Shown: positions 44,601 through 52,261 of the stretch, piece after piece
How the letters are laid out: every line of letters begins with the position of its first letter
Numbering within the stretch: position 1 is the first letter of the stretch
From: Pseudomonas kuykendallii
GTDB taxonomy: Bacteria > Pseudomonadota > Gammaproteobacteria > Pseudomonadales > Pseudomonadaceae
Assembly (NCBI RefSeq): GCF_900106975.1
Contig: NZ_FNNU01000003.1
Location: 186,001-250,000 of the forward strand
Reading direction: 5' to 3'
Length of the DNA stretch: 64,000 nt
Notes under the pieces: generated by a model
Told to the model about the DNA's origin: nothing
What the model saw: the letters and a program-made list of their open reading frames with translations, nothing else
Databases searched by the model: none
Position numbers and translations under genes: made by a program

Positions 44601-46291
44601 GTGCACTGCGCCGGATTCGGCCCCGTGCCCGCCGCCAGGTCGAAGGTGAACACCGGGTCGGTGGCACTGCCGCCGACGCTCAGGCTGTCGGCGATGCAGC
44701 CGGTGCCGCTGAGCGCGGGCGCCGGGAAGCCTGGCTGGCCGAGCAGCGTCATGCCGTCCGGCAGCCTGTCGGTCAGCGCCACGCCGTTCTGCACCTGGCT
44801 CGAGTAGTTGCTGGTGCGCACGGTGAAGTATACCGGGTTGCCGGGCGCGACCACGCTCGGGCTGCTGGTCTTGGACACGGTGAACTGGTCGTAGACGGTG
44901 ACCGTGCTGCTCGCGGCCTGGCTGAACACGCCGCCGGGGCTGGTCACCGGCACGCCGCCGGCCGGGATGCTGTTGGTGAAGGTCTGCGAAGTACCGGGGG
45001 TATCCAGGGTCGCGGTGTAGGGCACGGTTATCCGGCAGTTGCTGTTGGCGTTCAGCGTGCCGCCGCTGAAGGTCAGGGTCTGCGAGCCGTTGCCGGCGAG
45101 GCCGCTGAGCGTCGAGCCGCCGGTACACACGGCGGTGGGCGCGCCGCTGATCTGCAGGCCGCTGGCGGCGCCGTCGATGTCATCGGCGAAAGCCCCCAGT
45201 TGCAGCGCGCTCAGCGGGCTGGCGTTGGTCAGGGTGATGGTCAGCGTGGATTGCTGGCCGGCGGCGATGGTGGCCGGGCTGAAGCTCTTGGCGACCCGCA
45301 GCGGCGCGGTGACCGTGAGGTTGGCGCTGGCGTTCTGGCTGGGCACCAGGCCACGCTGGTTGGCGAAGTCGGTGCTGCGGTTGATGACGTTGGAAAGCGA
45401 GGTCTGGTAGGCGTTGTCGACGCCCTCGGCCACCACCATCACGCTGAGTTCGCAGACCGAGCTGGCGGGCACGCTGCCGCCGACGGCGAGCAGCGTGGTG
45501 GCGCCGGCCGCCGGCGCGAAGGTCGGCGGTGTGCTGCCGCAGTTGATCTGCACGGCCGGAGTGGCGGCCACGCGCAGGCCGCTGGGCAGCGTATCGCGCA
45601 GGCCGAACGCCGGGCTGTCGCCAGCGCCGTTGAGCGGCAATGGCTGGTTCGCGTTGTTGGTGATGCGCAGGGTCAGCCGGCTCGGCTGGTCGGCGCGGAC
45701 CACGCTGTTCGGGCTGAACGCCTTGCTCAGCGACGGCGCCTGGAGGCTGAGGAAGTTCAGCGACTGCTCGGCGCGGTCGGCGTTGCTGACCGTGGCGCCG
45801 GCGTGCTGGCCGCTCACCGAACCGGCGGCGAGCACGTTGGCCTGGCTGCCGGCGACACTGGAGGTCACTTCGACGACGATGTCGCAGCGGCCGGCGACGC
45901 TGCCGCCGTTGCGTGGCGGGATGACGCCGTTGGCGAGGACGATCTGGTTGCTGCCAGGCGTGGCGCCGAGGGTGCCGGAAAACGCCACGCTCGCGCCGTT
46001 GCCGTCGACGCAGGTCGCGCTGCGCAGGCCGCCGGCGGCCACGCGGAAGCCATTGGGCAGGGCATCGGTGAAGGCGACATCGGTGATGTCGCCGTTCACG
46101 AAGTTGTTCGTCAGCCGGATCAGGAAGGCATCGGTGTCGCCGACGTAGCGGGTGCCCTCGTAGCCCGGCGCGCGGCTCTTGCTGACACCGAGGTCGGCCA
46201 ACGCGGCGCCAGGCAGGAGGCCCGCGGCGAAGAAAGAACATCCGAGTCCAACCCGCAACAGGCGGGCCGCCATTCCTGGACGAAACATCAT
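38600..46291 (-). CDS. Giant repetitive surface protein with DUF11 and SdrD-B-like domains (2563 aa)
   Basis: The Sec signal peptide (LLRVGLGCSFFAAGLLPGAA) is followed by about ten tandem DUF11-type beta-sandwich units (residues about 35-1430; repeated forms such as AKSFSPATIAAGQQSTLTI and VKQFTPNVVAANERSRLRI), then three SdrD-B-like units, another DUF11, another SdrD-B, a CarboxypepD_reg-like unit, DUF11, SdrD-B, and a unique ~100-residue end with DCCYD. SdrD-B loops carry calcium-type motifs (DQNNDGVRQNSD, DKNRNGYQDEGE). There is no LPXTG, no autotransporter barrel and no type I secretion signal that I can see. The ATG at 46291 is preferred over 46345 because it directly begins the signal peptide. 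A stalk-like adhesin or matrix protein held by the co-encoded OmpA/barrel protein is the likeliest role. Confidence 0.88.
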   Translation of the reverse strand: MMFRPGMAARLLRVGLGCSFFAAGLLPGAALADLGVSKSRAPGYEGTRYVGDTDAFLIRLTNNFVNGDITDVAFTDALPNGFRVAAGGLRSATCVDGNGASVAFSGTLGATPGSNQIVLANGVIPPRNGGSVAGRCDIVVEVTSSVAGSQANVLAAGSVSGQHAGATVSNADRAEQSLNFLSLQAPSLSKAFSPNSVVRADQPSRLTLRITNNANQPLPLNGAGDSPAFGLRDTLPSGLRVAATPAVQINCGSTPPTFAPAAGATTLLAVGGSVPASSVCELSVMVVAEGVDNAYQTSLSNVINRSTDFANQRGLVPSQNASANLTVTAPLRVAKSFSPATIAAGQQSTLTITLTNASPLSALQLGAFADDIDGAASGLQISGAPTAVCTGGSTLSGLAGNGSQTLTFSGGTLNANSNCRITVPYTATLDTPGTSQTFTNSIPAGGVPVTSPGGVFSQAASSTVTVYDQFTVSKTSSPSVVAPGNPVYFTVRTSNYSSQVQNGVALTDRLPDGMTLLGQPGFPAPALSGTGCIADSLSVGGSATDPVFTFDLAAGTGPNPAQCTVGFWAMVPEGASAGATIRNEIPSGGVCAPGGICNHSETSASYSVSNSTLAVEKAFASSSAAEGSAVTLTLSLVNLSAKPITAASLLDNLPLGSNDTPMQVATPNNASTTCGGSLVAVPGSERIALSGATVPARADNGQGDAGRCTVTVNVTGSAGSYQNSLPAGAAQGSETTASGLVRNIVSPGPVNATLNFESALSGAKSFAPARVQSGGRSTVTVRLSNNQPGVLDNVAVVDDLPSGMVVATPANAYSTCDGAPSVVAAAGASRVSLSGARIPTGSCDLLFDVIATGSGNWVNRIAPGQLTASGGVQNVAPISATLQNASGGQVTVGVNHAQASIAAPGATTQLVISLANTGSLDLSDLALNNYFTSNGLAGGTPTGERIASVANASTTCPGGVVSAAPGATSLSLAGASLAAGASCTVTVDVTMAVTGTVNDIIPTGAVTSAQGVSNDQPASTSLQTSSGLGVVKQFTPNVVAANERSRLRITFTNPTSEPLSGLTLTDSYPAGLVSASPANALGTCQGSISVASGSLTLSNGQLAAGSSSAPASCYIEVDVLSATQGEYLNAIPVGAVSASAGGSPVQNNQGTSDTLRVKMPLRVHKAFVNRTLDAGSPDGFSTGIANGTPGNAYALSIRITNPNAAPLTGVAFSDSLPNGLVVAQTPNLANSCGGLASASPSGTGVSLAGGELPANGSCTVSVNVLSNVAGSYLNQIPAGGVSSYEGVVNEQPTRAQITFSSPPTLTKQFQPAVIPQGGVSRLTIFVGNPNDAPMTLSAALTDTLPTSPGPVRVAATPNVGGTCPGASIVATPNAAFVRLASASVVPAGGCTVEVDVTASTPGEHTNVIAAGELKTDFGNNPQPAYAPLNVSTLGYVAGKVYRNDDLDDGGYAPGTDLPLAGISIALHSGNGCAGPLASGPEGFVNPLLTDASGNYLFANLAAGVYSVCQAGQPAGTLNDLPRAGSLISLNGSGGAPGVASNPTASSSQIAGINLSANADGEVSGSIGNDFPEVRPSSLSGTVFADQNNDGVRQNSDPALSGVTLTLTGSDWQGNAIAPRSLVTDAAGHYSFTDLAPGTYTVTEPTQPENTANGQTLAGTTGGTPTAVGTLPSAIAGIVLPPATASTGNDFAEIPHGRTLSGQVFIDPEDDGRPYGDDHGLPGQTIELSGTDVNGNPVPPRSVVTGADGSFSFSGLPAGTYTLTQPQQPEGTLPGKTTAGSAGGTATTVSVAPSAISGIDLSGDGQLFSVDNWFAEIPTPDLVISKTHDPATFLAAGRGVYVIRVGNLGVGASSGTVTVVDTLPAGLTAAGVPTGNGWSCAVSGQVIRCTTDAAIPANTPASDAANAISVPVSVDGGLGDVTLTNVAVVSGGSEQSIDTGNNRAEDPTTISRALTSLEGSVWFDSNHDRVRDPGESLMPGWTVELVRGGSVVASTLSDANGHYAFSDVIPNSGYEVRFRHPETGTVYGRPVPNESGAAYTDGAMGAGNPAGASTATGTLSELTLVAGSHTPEQSLPIDPAGVVYDAITREPVRGAVVRIEGPAGFSAADVLGGALEQATGSDGLYQIVLLPSAPAGTYTLVVTPPSGYLQQPSALIPVCRTTLAVGAFPDPALVQNSNRPPLDAITAHDPALCPASSAGLAGSSDTTQYYASFSFAGGSADVVNNHIPVDPILAGAIVMTKTTPKVNVTRGELVPYTLTARNTLASSLAAIALEDQIPPGFKYVKGSAQIDGVPAEPQVNGRLLRWPDRTLNAGQLVTIRLILVVGSGVGFNEYVNQAWASNMVADARVSNVASASVRVVADPTFDCSDLIGKVFDDKNRNGYQDEGEPGIPGVRLATPKGWLVTTDEYGRYHIACADVPSEMRGSNFILKVDERTLPSGYRVTTENPRVVRLTQGRLVKANFGASIHRVVRLDLSPAAFGADNQLTAQYQAQLGQVLTLMYAEPSILRIAYRLPVDGSVEDARARIGHVRDWIREQWEPHDCCYDMQLEEEIVPAGDSVEVIR

Positions 46292-46307
46292 AGTGAAACC
46301 CTGCGTC

Positions 46308-46329
46308 TGGTTTTCCGGCCAGAAAACCA
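46308..46329 (-). promoter_or_regulatory. Hairpin immediately upstream of the DUF11 ribosome-binding site
   Basis: In the mRNA sense UGGUUUUC and GAAAACCA form an 8-bp stem with a 6-nt loop, ending 17 nt before the ATG, directly before GCAGGG. It could regulate translation or stabilise the message. The longer alternative start would place it within the coding sequence. Confidence 0.55.
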
Positions 46330-46346
46330 ATGCGCAGCGCTCCACT

Positions 46347-46362
46347 GCGAACCACGGTTCGC
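46347..46362. promoter_or_regulatory. 16-bp palindrome upstream of the DUF11 gene
   Basis: GCGAACC and GGTTCGC flank AC with perfect arms, 56 bp before the DUF11 start. This is a possible protein-binding site, for example for the AraC-type response regulator or another factor. Confidence 0.4.
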
Positions 46363-46744
46363 ACGTCTCCCCGGTAAACGAAGCCGCCCGGCCAACAGCA
46401 CCGGATGCGGAGCACGCTCATTGTTTTTTCTGATTAGGTGCTCGGCGAAGCGAGTCGCCGAGGGTGCGCAAGATCGTTGAGCGGGGTCAGCCCAACAAGG
46501 CGCCGGAGGTGAAAACAGGGTTGCGTGAAACGCAGGCCGGATACCGTCGAGCAAAACCCGGGGCGCGCCCTTCCCGCCCCAGGAATTGATAAATTACTCT
46601 TTCAGATCAATGAGATGGATGAGATACGAAAAACGCCTGGCGGCTTTGCCTGACGGCGGGTCTTGCAGTCGCCCGGAGACGAGTCAGTCGTCGGGCGCCT
46701 GGCAACGCGGCGAACCAATGCTCCCGATGGCGGTATCGCCGAGG

Positions 46745-49096
46745 CTAGAAGCGCACCCGCAAAGTCATCCCCGCGCTACGCGGATCGCCCACCAGAACGC
46801 CGTAGTCGCCGGCGCCCAGCAGCGAATAGACCGCCGTCACGTAGTGGCTGTCGAACAGGTTGTGCACCCAGCCTTCGACGTCCCAGCGCCGGTCCGCGCG
46901 GCGCAGGCCGACGCGCAGGTCGGTCAGGCTGTAGCTCGGCTGGTAGCTGCCCTCGCCGCCTTCGAGGGTGCCGTAGTAGCCCGTGCGCAGGCTGTAGGCC
47001 ACCCCACCATAGGCCTCCAGTGCCGCCGCCAGCGGATGGCTGTAGTCCAGGCCGGCGCTGAGGTTCCACTCCGGCGCGTTGTACAGCCGCTCGCCGGACA
47101 GGTCGCAGTTCGTTTTGCCGGACGCCGGCGCGCAGGGCGCGTTGGCGAATTCGCGATAGCGCGCATCGCTCCACGCCAGTCCCAGGCGCAACTCCAGGCG
47201 CGGGCGCAGCAGCCAGCTGGAATCCACCTCCACCCCGCGCAGGCGCACCTTGCCGACGTTGATCAGGTTGTCCCGCAGCGGCGGTGCGAACAGCGTGGCC
47301 GGCGGGCTGTAGGTGAGCGCCTGGTAGTCGTCGACATCGGTCTGGTAGAGCGCAACCCCGAGCAGCGCCCGGCCCTCCCAGAAGCGCGCCTTGACCCCGG
47401 CTTCCAGCGAGGTCGCCCGCTCGGTGCCGAAGGTGGGCTGGCTGTTGGGGCCGATCACGTCGAAGTTGATGCCGCCCGCCTTGTGCCCGCGCGACCAGCT
47501 GGCGTAGGCCAGCAGCGTGTCGCTGAAGCGATAGCTCAGGCCGAACAGCCCGGACAGGTCGCCGTCGTCGACCTCGTCCTCGCGGTAGTAGTCGCCGCCC
47601 AGAGCGATGTCGCGCAACAGCTGGCCGCCCAGTTGCAACGGCAGCGGCAGCCCGTCCAGGGGCGCCAGGCCGTCGACCTCGCGGGAAATCCAGCCGTCCT
47701 TGCGCTCGCGGTCGTAGCGCAGGCCGAGGGTGGCCTCGAGTTTCTCCAGCGGGCGCCAGGACAACTGGCCGAACACCGCCCCGCTGCGGCCGCGCTGGCG
47801 TCCGTCGAAGTGCTGGCGTGCGCCGTCGAGCAGCGCGGCGGGAATCTGCGACGGGTCGCTGATCGGCAGGTTGAACGGCGGAGCGCCGATCACGTCCAGC
47901 CGGTCACCGGCGAAGAACGCCGCCGCATCCTTGCCGAAGGCCACCTCGCTGCTGCGATCCAGGCGCTGTTGCAGGTAATGCGCGCCCAGCACGAAATCCG
48001 TCCGTTCGTTCAGCTCGCCGGCCAGGCGCAGCTCCTGGCTGAACTGGCGATGGTCCAGCCCGGTGCCCGCCTGCGCCACCGACAGCGCGGTACTGTCGCC
48101 GTCGCGCTGGTCGTGGAAATCCCAGCGTCGATAGGCGCTGATGCTGGTGAGGCGCAGCGACTCGGAAAGCGCCCAGTCCATCTGCAGGGAAACACCGCTC
48201 TGCAGGGTGTCGGAGCGCACCGGATCGTTCTGCTTCACGTCCCGCGCATAGGGATCGATGGCCGGCAGCGCGTAGTTCATGAAGGCCGCGCGCTGGCGTG
48301 TCTGCTCGCTGTAATGCGCTGGCGACAGGGCGTTGCCGTCCTCGCGCTGGCGGCCGTACTCGCCGATCAGGCGCGCGCTGAAGAGGTCGCCGGGGGTCCA
48401 CAGCAACTGCCCGCGCAGGCCGCGGCTGCCGATGTCGTTGATCGACTCGCCGTTGTAGAGGTTTTCCACCTGGCCATCGCGGGCGTCGTCGAAAGCGCTC
48501 AGCCGGCCGGCCAGCACGCCGGGCAACAATGGGCCGGAAAGGCTGCCGCGGTATTCGCGCAGGCCGTCGCCACCGAGACGGCTCTCGGCCGCGCCTTCGA
48601 AGTCCTGGGTCGGCGCTCGGGTGGTGATGTTCAGCGCCCCCGCCGTGGTATTGCGGCCGAACAGCGTGCCTTGCGGCCCGCGAAGCACTTCGATCTGCTC
48701 GACGTCCAGCAACTCGCTGAAGACCATGCCCGGACGCCCCTGGTAGACGCCGTCGACGAACACGCCGACGCTGCCGTCCAGGCCGTCGTTGTAGGCCGTG
48801 GCGCCGAATCCGCGCAGCCCCAGGCCCATGTAGCGCCCGCTGTGGCCGGAGACGACCAGGCCGGGAGCCCGTTGCTGGATATCCTTGAGCCGATGCAGGC
48901 CCTGCTGATCCAGCATTTCGCCGTCCAGCGTGGTCAGCGAAACCGGCACCTGCTCGGCCACCTCGTCGACGTAGCGCGCGCCGACCGTCACCGGGTCGAG
49001 CGCCAGCGGCTCGGCGAGCACCGGCGACGCCGTCAGCAGCAGCGGCCATGCGCGCCGCCACAGCGGCGCCCTCACGCGCTCAGGAAGCCGCGGCAT
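46745..49096 (-). CDS. TonB-dependent outer-membrane receptor
   Basis: This 783-residue receptor has a signal peptide (to ASPVLA), a plug domain (PVSLTTLDGEMLDQQGLHRL; VEQIEVLRGPQGTLFGRNTTAGALNI) and a 22-strand barrel ending GMTLRVRF with terminal Phe. There is no N-terminal signalling (STN) extension, so it does not use a FecI/FecR-type surface relay. It imports a large or scarce ligand such as a siderophore, vitamin or glycan. Its start lies 17 nt inside the end of the kinase gene, so receptor, kinase and regulator are translationally linked. Confidence 0.95.
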   Translation of the reverse strand: MPRLPERVRAPLWRRAWPLLLTASPVLAEPLALDPVTVGARYVDEVAEQVPVSLTTLDGEMLDQQGLHRLKDIQQRAPGLVVSGHSGRYMGLGLRGFGATAYNDGLDGSVGVFVDGVYQGRPGMVFSELLDVEQIEVLRGPQGTLFGRNTTAGALNITTRAPTQDFEGAAESRLGGDGLREYRGSLSGPLLPGVLAGRLSAFDDARDGQVENLYNGESINDIGSRGLRGQLLWTPGDLFSARLIGEYGRQREDGNALSPAHYSEQTRQRAAFMNYALPAIDPYARDVKQNDPVRSDTLQSGVSLQMDWALSESLRLTSISAYRRWDFHDQRDGDSTALSVAQAGTGLDHRQFSQELRLAGELNERTDFVLGAHYLQQRLDRSSEVAFGKDAAAFFAGDRLDVIGAPPFNLPISDPSQIPAALLDGARQHFDGRQRGRSGAVFGQLSWRPLEKLEATLGLRYDRERKDGWISREVDGLAPLDGLPLPLQLGGQLLRDIALGGDYYREDEVDDGDLSGLFGLSYRFSDTLLAYASWSRGHKAGGINFDVIGPNSQPTFGTERATSLEAGVKARFWEGRALLGVALYQTDVDDYQALTYSPPATLFAPPLRDNLINVGKVRLRGVEVDSSWLLRPRLELRLGLAWSDARYREFANAPCAPASGKTNCDLSGERLYNAPEWNLSAGLDYSHPLAAALEAYGGVAYSLRTGYYGTLEGGEGSYQPSYSLTDLRVGLRRADRRWDVEGWVHNLFDSHYVTAVYSLLGAGDYGVLVGDPRSAGMTLRVRF

Positions 49097-51461
49097 GCAG
49101 CGCCCGCCCGATCAGCCCGTCGATGGTGCGCAGCAACTCGGCGGTATCCGAGGGTTTGAGCAGACAGGCGTCGAAGTCCAGTCGCTCGGAGAAACCCGCC
49201 GGCCGCTGCGCCGGGGCCGCCGAGTAGAGCAGCGCCGGCAGGCGTGGCCAGCCTACGCGCAGGACGCGCAGCAAGGCCCAGCCGTCCATGCGCGGCATGC
49301 TCTGGTCGCACAGCACCAGGTCGAAGGGTTCCTCCCGCAGACGCTCCAGGGCCTCCTCGCCATCCGCCGCGGATTGCGTCTCGAAGCCATAGCCTTCGAG
49401 CAGGTCGCACAGCCACTCGCGATTCATCGCCACGTCGTCCACCACCAGCACGCGCCGTCCGGCGCCGCTCACGGCGCCGGCGAAGCTCTCGCCGAACATG
49501 GCGTCGAGGTCGTCCTCGCTGGCCGGTTGCAGGTCGAGCGCGAAGGTGAAGCGGCTGCCGCGCGGCTCGGCGCGTTCGATCCGCAGCTCGCTGCCCATCG
49601 CGCCCAGCAGCTGCGCGACGATCGACAGGCCGAGCCCCGAGCCTTCGTAGTGCGTGGCGTTGTGCCCGCGGCGAAACGGTTGCAGCAGCTTGTCGCGCTC
49701 CGCCGGATCGATGCCGATGCCGTTGTCGGTGACGCTGAAGCGCAGGCATGCGCGGCCGTCCGCGGCGCCCGACTCGCCACTCACCTCGAAGCGGATCAGG
49801 CCGTCGCGGGTGAACTTCGCCGCATTGCCGAGCAGGTTCATCACCACCTGGCGCAGGCGCCGGAAGTCCGCGTGCACCAGCGCGGGCAGTTGCCCGGCGG
49901 TAACGAATTCCAGCCGGTTGCCACGGCGCGCGGCGAGGAAATGCCCCTCCTCCGCCAGCTCGTTGAGAAAGGCGTGCAGGTAGCCGGGCGCCTCGAGCAG
50001 TTCCATCTGCTGCAACTGCCCCTGGGAGAACTCCAGCAGTTCGTCGATCAGGCCCATCTGGTAGCGGGCGTTGCGCTCGATGTTCAGCGAGTAGTCGTTG
50101 CCCCGGGGCGCCTGCCGCAGCAGCCGGGCGTAATCGATGATGCTCGCCAGCGGCGCGCGCAGGTCATGGCTGATCCGCGCCAGCAGGGACCCGCGCGCAT
50201 GCAGCGCTTCGCGCAGCTGCGCCGTGCGCAGCGTCACCGTGTGTTCCAGCTGCTCCTGGCTGGCCTCGAGGGCCTGCTGCGCGCGGCGTTCACGGTTGCG
50301 CCCGCGCCCCACTTCCATCACCAGCGTGCCGACCAGGAGCAGCACGCCCGGCAACGCCGAGGACAGGCTGTAGCGGTACTCGACGGATTGCCAGGGCACC
50401 TGCTGCAGCTCGAACACGTAGCGCACCAGAAACTGCAGCAGGTACGCCGAGGTCACCAGCCAGGCCAGCCAGGTGTGGCGAATCCCCCGCCAGTGGCCGG
50501 CGAGCAGCGTCGCCGGCAGCAGCGCGTAGATGCAGAATGCCAGGCAGGCATCGGCGATGCGGCTGCCCAGCAGCGGGTCGACGGCCAGCCAGCACAGGCG
50601 TCCCGCGCAATAGCCGAGCAGCACCAGGGCGAACGCGGCGTCCCAGTAGCGCGGCAGTCGGCGCACCTGCAGCAGTTCGCGAACGTAGGCGAGGAAGGCC
50701 AGCTGCGCGATGCAGGCGACCAGCACCAGCACGCTGCGAAACCAGGGCAACGCCGCAGGCCAGTAGACCAGGTAGCCGCCGATCAGGCAGGCCAGGGCGA
50801 GGTAGGAGAACACCGCTCCGGCATGCAGGATCAGCAGCCTCGAACGCAGCATCCAGCCGACCACGACGCTGAACGGCGCCAGCAACAGGACGATGCCCAG
50901 GGTCAGGCCATCCTCCAGGTGGATCGCCTGGCGCTCCTCCAGCAGCGGCAGGTCGGGCCAGAGCGTCGGGCTGAGCAGCAGCGGCGCGCCGCCGGCCACG
51001 CGGATCAGCACCACGGCGTATTCGCCCGCCTCCAGCGTGAGCGGGAACAGCGGCTGGCGTTGCACCACCGGCCATTCGCTCAGCGGGTGGGCGCTGCCGG
51101 CGACGAAGCGCTGCCAGGCGCCGTGCCGGCGCACATGCACCTGGATATCCTCGAGCCGTGGCGCGCCGACGCTGAGCCAGCGCGAGCAGCTCTCCGCTCC
51201 GGGATTCACGAACGCCAGGCGTATCCAGAACACGGAGCGGGTGTAGCCCTTCTCGGGCCAGGTCGCGCTGGCCGGACGAAAGTTGACCTCCGCCAGACGC
51301 CCGACCTCGTCGATGCTGGCTCGGCCGCTGACATCCTCGTAGAGGCCCACGCGCGGCAGCAGGGCGACCTTGGCCTCCTGGCACAGTTGCAGCGCCGCGA
51401 GCGCCGGCTCGGCACCCAGCGCAACCAGCAGCGCCAGCGCAGCGAACAGCAGCCGCCTCAC
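49080..51461 (-). CDS. Hybrid sensor histidine kinase with 7TMR-DISM sensor
   Basis: This 793-residue inner-membrane kinase has a signal peptide, a periplasmic 7TMR-DISM-type domain (residues about 30-170), seven helices (about 175-385), HisKA with the phospho-His in ARISHDLRAPLASIIDYARLL, an ATPase (RQVVMNLLGNAAKF, VTDNGIGIDP, GSGLGLSIVAQ), and a C-terminal receiver (VLVVDDVAMNREWL; LVLCDQSMPRMDG). I choose the GTG at 51461, which overlaps the stop of the response-regulator gene and starts directly at the signal peptide. 7TMR-DISM sensors often detect carbohydrates or other small ligands. Confidence 0.9.
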   Translation of the reverse strand: MRRLLFAALALLVALGAEPALAALQLCQEAKVALLPRVGLYEDVSGRASIDEVGRLAEVNFRPASATWPEKGYTRSVFWIRLAFVNPGAESCSRWLSVGAPRLEDIQVHVRRHGAWQRFVAGSAHPLSEWPVVQRQPLFPLTLEAGEYAVVLIRVAGGAPLLLSPTLWPDLPLLEERQAIHLEDGLTLGIVLLLAPFSVVVGWMLRSRLLILHAGAVFSYLALACLIGGYLVYWPAALPWFRSVLVLVACIAQLAFLAYVRELLQVRRLPRYWDAAFALVLLGYCAGRLCWLAVDPLLGSRIADACLAFCIYALLPATLLAGHWRGIRHTWLAWLVTSAYLLQFLVRYVFELQQVPWQSVEYRYSLSSALPGVLLLVGTLVMEVGRGRNRERRAQQALEASQEQLEHTVTLRTAQLREALHARGSLLARISHDLRAPLASIIDYARLLRQAPRGNDYSLNIERNARYQMGLIDELLEFSQGQLQQMELLEAPGYLHAFLNELAEEGHFLAARRGNRLEFVTAGQLPALVHADFRRLRQVVMNLLGNAAKFTRDGLIRFEVSGESGAADGRACLRFSVTDNGIGIDPAERDKLLQPFRRGHNATHYEGSGLGLSIVAQLLGAMGSELRIERAEPRGSRFTFALDLQPASEDDLDAMFGESFAGAVSGAGRRVLVVDDVAMNREWLCDLLEGYGFETQSAADGEEALERLREEPFDLVLCDQSMPRMDGWALLRVLRVGWPRLPALLYSAAPAQRPAGFSERLDFDACLLKPSDTAELLRTIDGLIGRALHAAAS

Positions 51462-52261
51462 CGGGGTGAGGCCCTCTCCACCGCCCCATCGCCCTGGAGC
51501 GTGCGGCGAAATGTGCTGGGTGTGGTGCCGGTGCGCTCGCGGAACGCGGTGGTGAAATTGCAGGCGCTGCGGAAACCGAGCAGGTCGGCGATGTCCTGAA
51601 TGCTCATCGAGCCCTCGGCGAGCAGCTCCTGCGCGCGGCGCAGGCGCACCTCGCGGATGTATGCGAACACAGTGGTGTCCAGACGCTCGCGGAAGATCCC
51701 GGACAGGCGCTTGTCGTGGGTGCCCACCTTGCGCGCGATCTCCCCCAGCGACGGCAGCTCGCCGAGGTTCTGCTCGATGAAACGCATCGCGGCGAGCAAG
51801 ACGATCTGTTCCGCCTCCACGCCTTCCGGGCTCTCCGCCGTCGGTGGCTGCTGTGGCGTGCGCCAGGTGAGCTGCAGGTGGATGCGGATGCGTGCCAGCA
51901 CCTCGGCCGGCTCGCAGGGCTTGAGCACGTAGTCGACGCCGCCGAGCTGCAATCCTTCCAGGCGTTCCTCCACCGCGCCGGCGGAAGACAGGAAGATCAC
52001 CGGGGTGCGCTGCGTGGCGGGCGCTTCGCGCAGTAGCCGGCACAGCGTGAAGCCATCCATCTGTGGCATCCGCACGTCGAGCAGGATCAGGTCGGGGCGC
52101 AGCGCCAGCGCGCGCTGATAGCCCTGCCGGGGATCGCTGGCGACGGTGATGCGCCAGGGCTGCGCGCGCAGCTGGACCAGCAGCGGCTGGATTTCCTCGG
52201 GGGTATCGTCGATGAGGAGAAGGTGGGGCCGGTGCCCGCCCGTAGCACTTCGTACATTCAT
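51458..52261 (-). CDS. Response regulator with AraC-type DNA-binding domain
   Basis: This 267-residue protein has a receiver domain (residues about 12-128: LLLIDDTPEE, phospho-Asp in DLILLDVRMPQMDGF, and VDYVLKPCEPAE) and a C-terminal AraC double HTH (LPSLGEIARKVGTHDKRLSGIF; SIQDIADLLGFRSACNFTTAF). It is the first gene of a five-gene minus-strand run and the partner of the overlapping kinase. Probable targets are the TonB receptor and the DUF11/OmpA pair. It is divergent from a LysR gene across 246 nt. Confidence 0.94.
   Translation of the reverse strand: MNVRSATGGHRPHLLLIDDTPEEIQPLLVQLRAQPWRITVASDPRQGYQRALALRPDLILLDVRMPQMDGFTLCRLLREAPATQRTPVIFLSSAGAVEERLEGLQLGGVDYVLKPCEPAEVLARIRIHLQLTWRTPQQPPTAESPEGVEAEQIVLLAAMRFIEQNLGELPSLGEIARKVGTHDKRLSGIFRERLDTTVFAYIREVRLRRAQELLAEGSMSIQDIADLLGFRSACNFTTAFRERTGTTPSTFRRTLQGDGAVERASPR

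Larger units (their letters stand above)
46292..46744. other. 453-nt gap between the TonB receptor and the DUF11 gene
   Basis: No gene is supported. It holds a hairpin next to the DUF11 start (46308-46329), a palindrome (46347-46362), an 8-bp stem with 6-nt loop (46441-46462, CTCGGCGA/TCGCCGAG) lacking a T-run, and an AT-rich patch at about 46585-46625 that could be a minus-strand promoter. The large gap suggests DUF11 and its partner can be transcribed separately from the receptor. Confidence 0.5.

Noticed and set aside
38600-46291. Repeats in the DUF11 gene as a CRISPR array or tandem DNA repeat
   Set aside because: The repetition is at protein-domain level, about 130-140 residues per unit with diverged DNA. 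No short identical direct repeats with spacers occur.
34404-46291. Classical two-partner secretion (FhaB/FhaC type) for the surface pair
   Set aside because: The giant protein has no TPS haemagglutination domain and the partner has an OmpA domain and no POTRA domains that I can recognise.
46441-46462. Stem CTCGGCGA/TCGCCGAG as terminator of the TonB receptor gene
   Set aside because: On the minus strand it is followed by an A-rich and not a T-rich run, and it lies almost 300 nt past the stop.
39350-46480. Long plus-strand open frames opposite the DUF11 gene
   Set aside because: Antisense shadow of a repetitive GC-rich gene, with Gly/Ala/Arg-rich composition, no domain and no ribosome-binding site.
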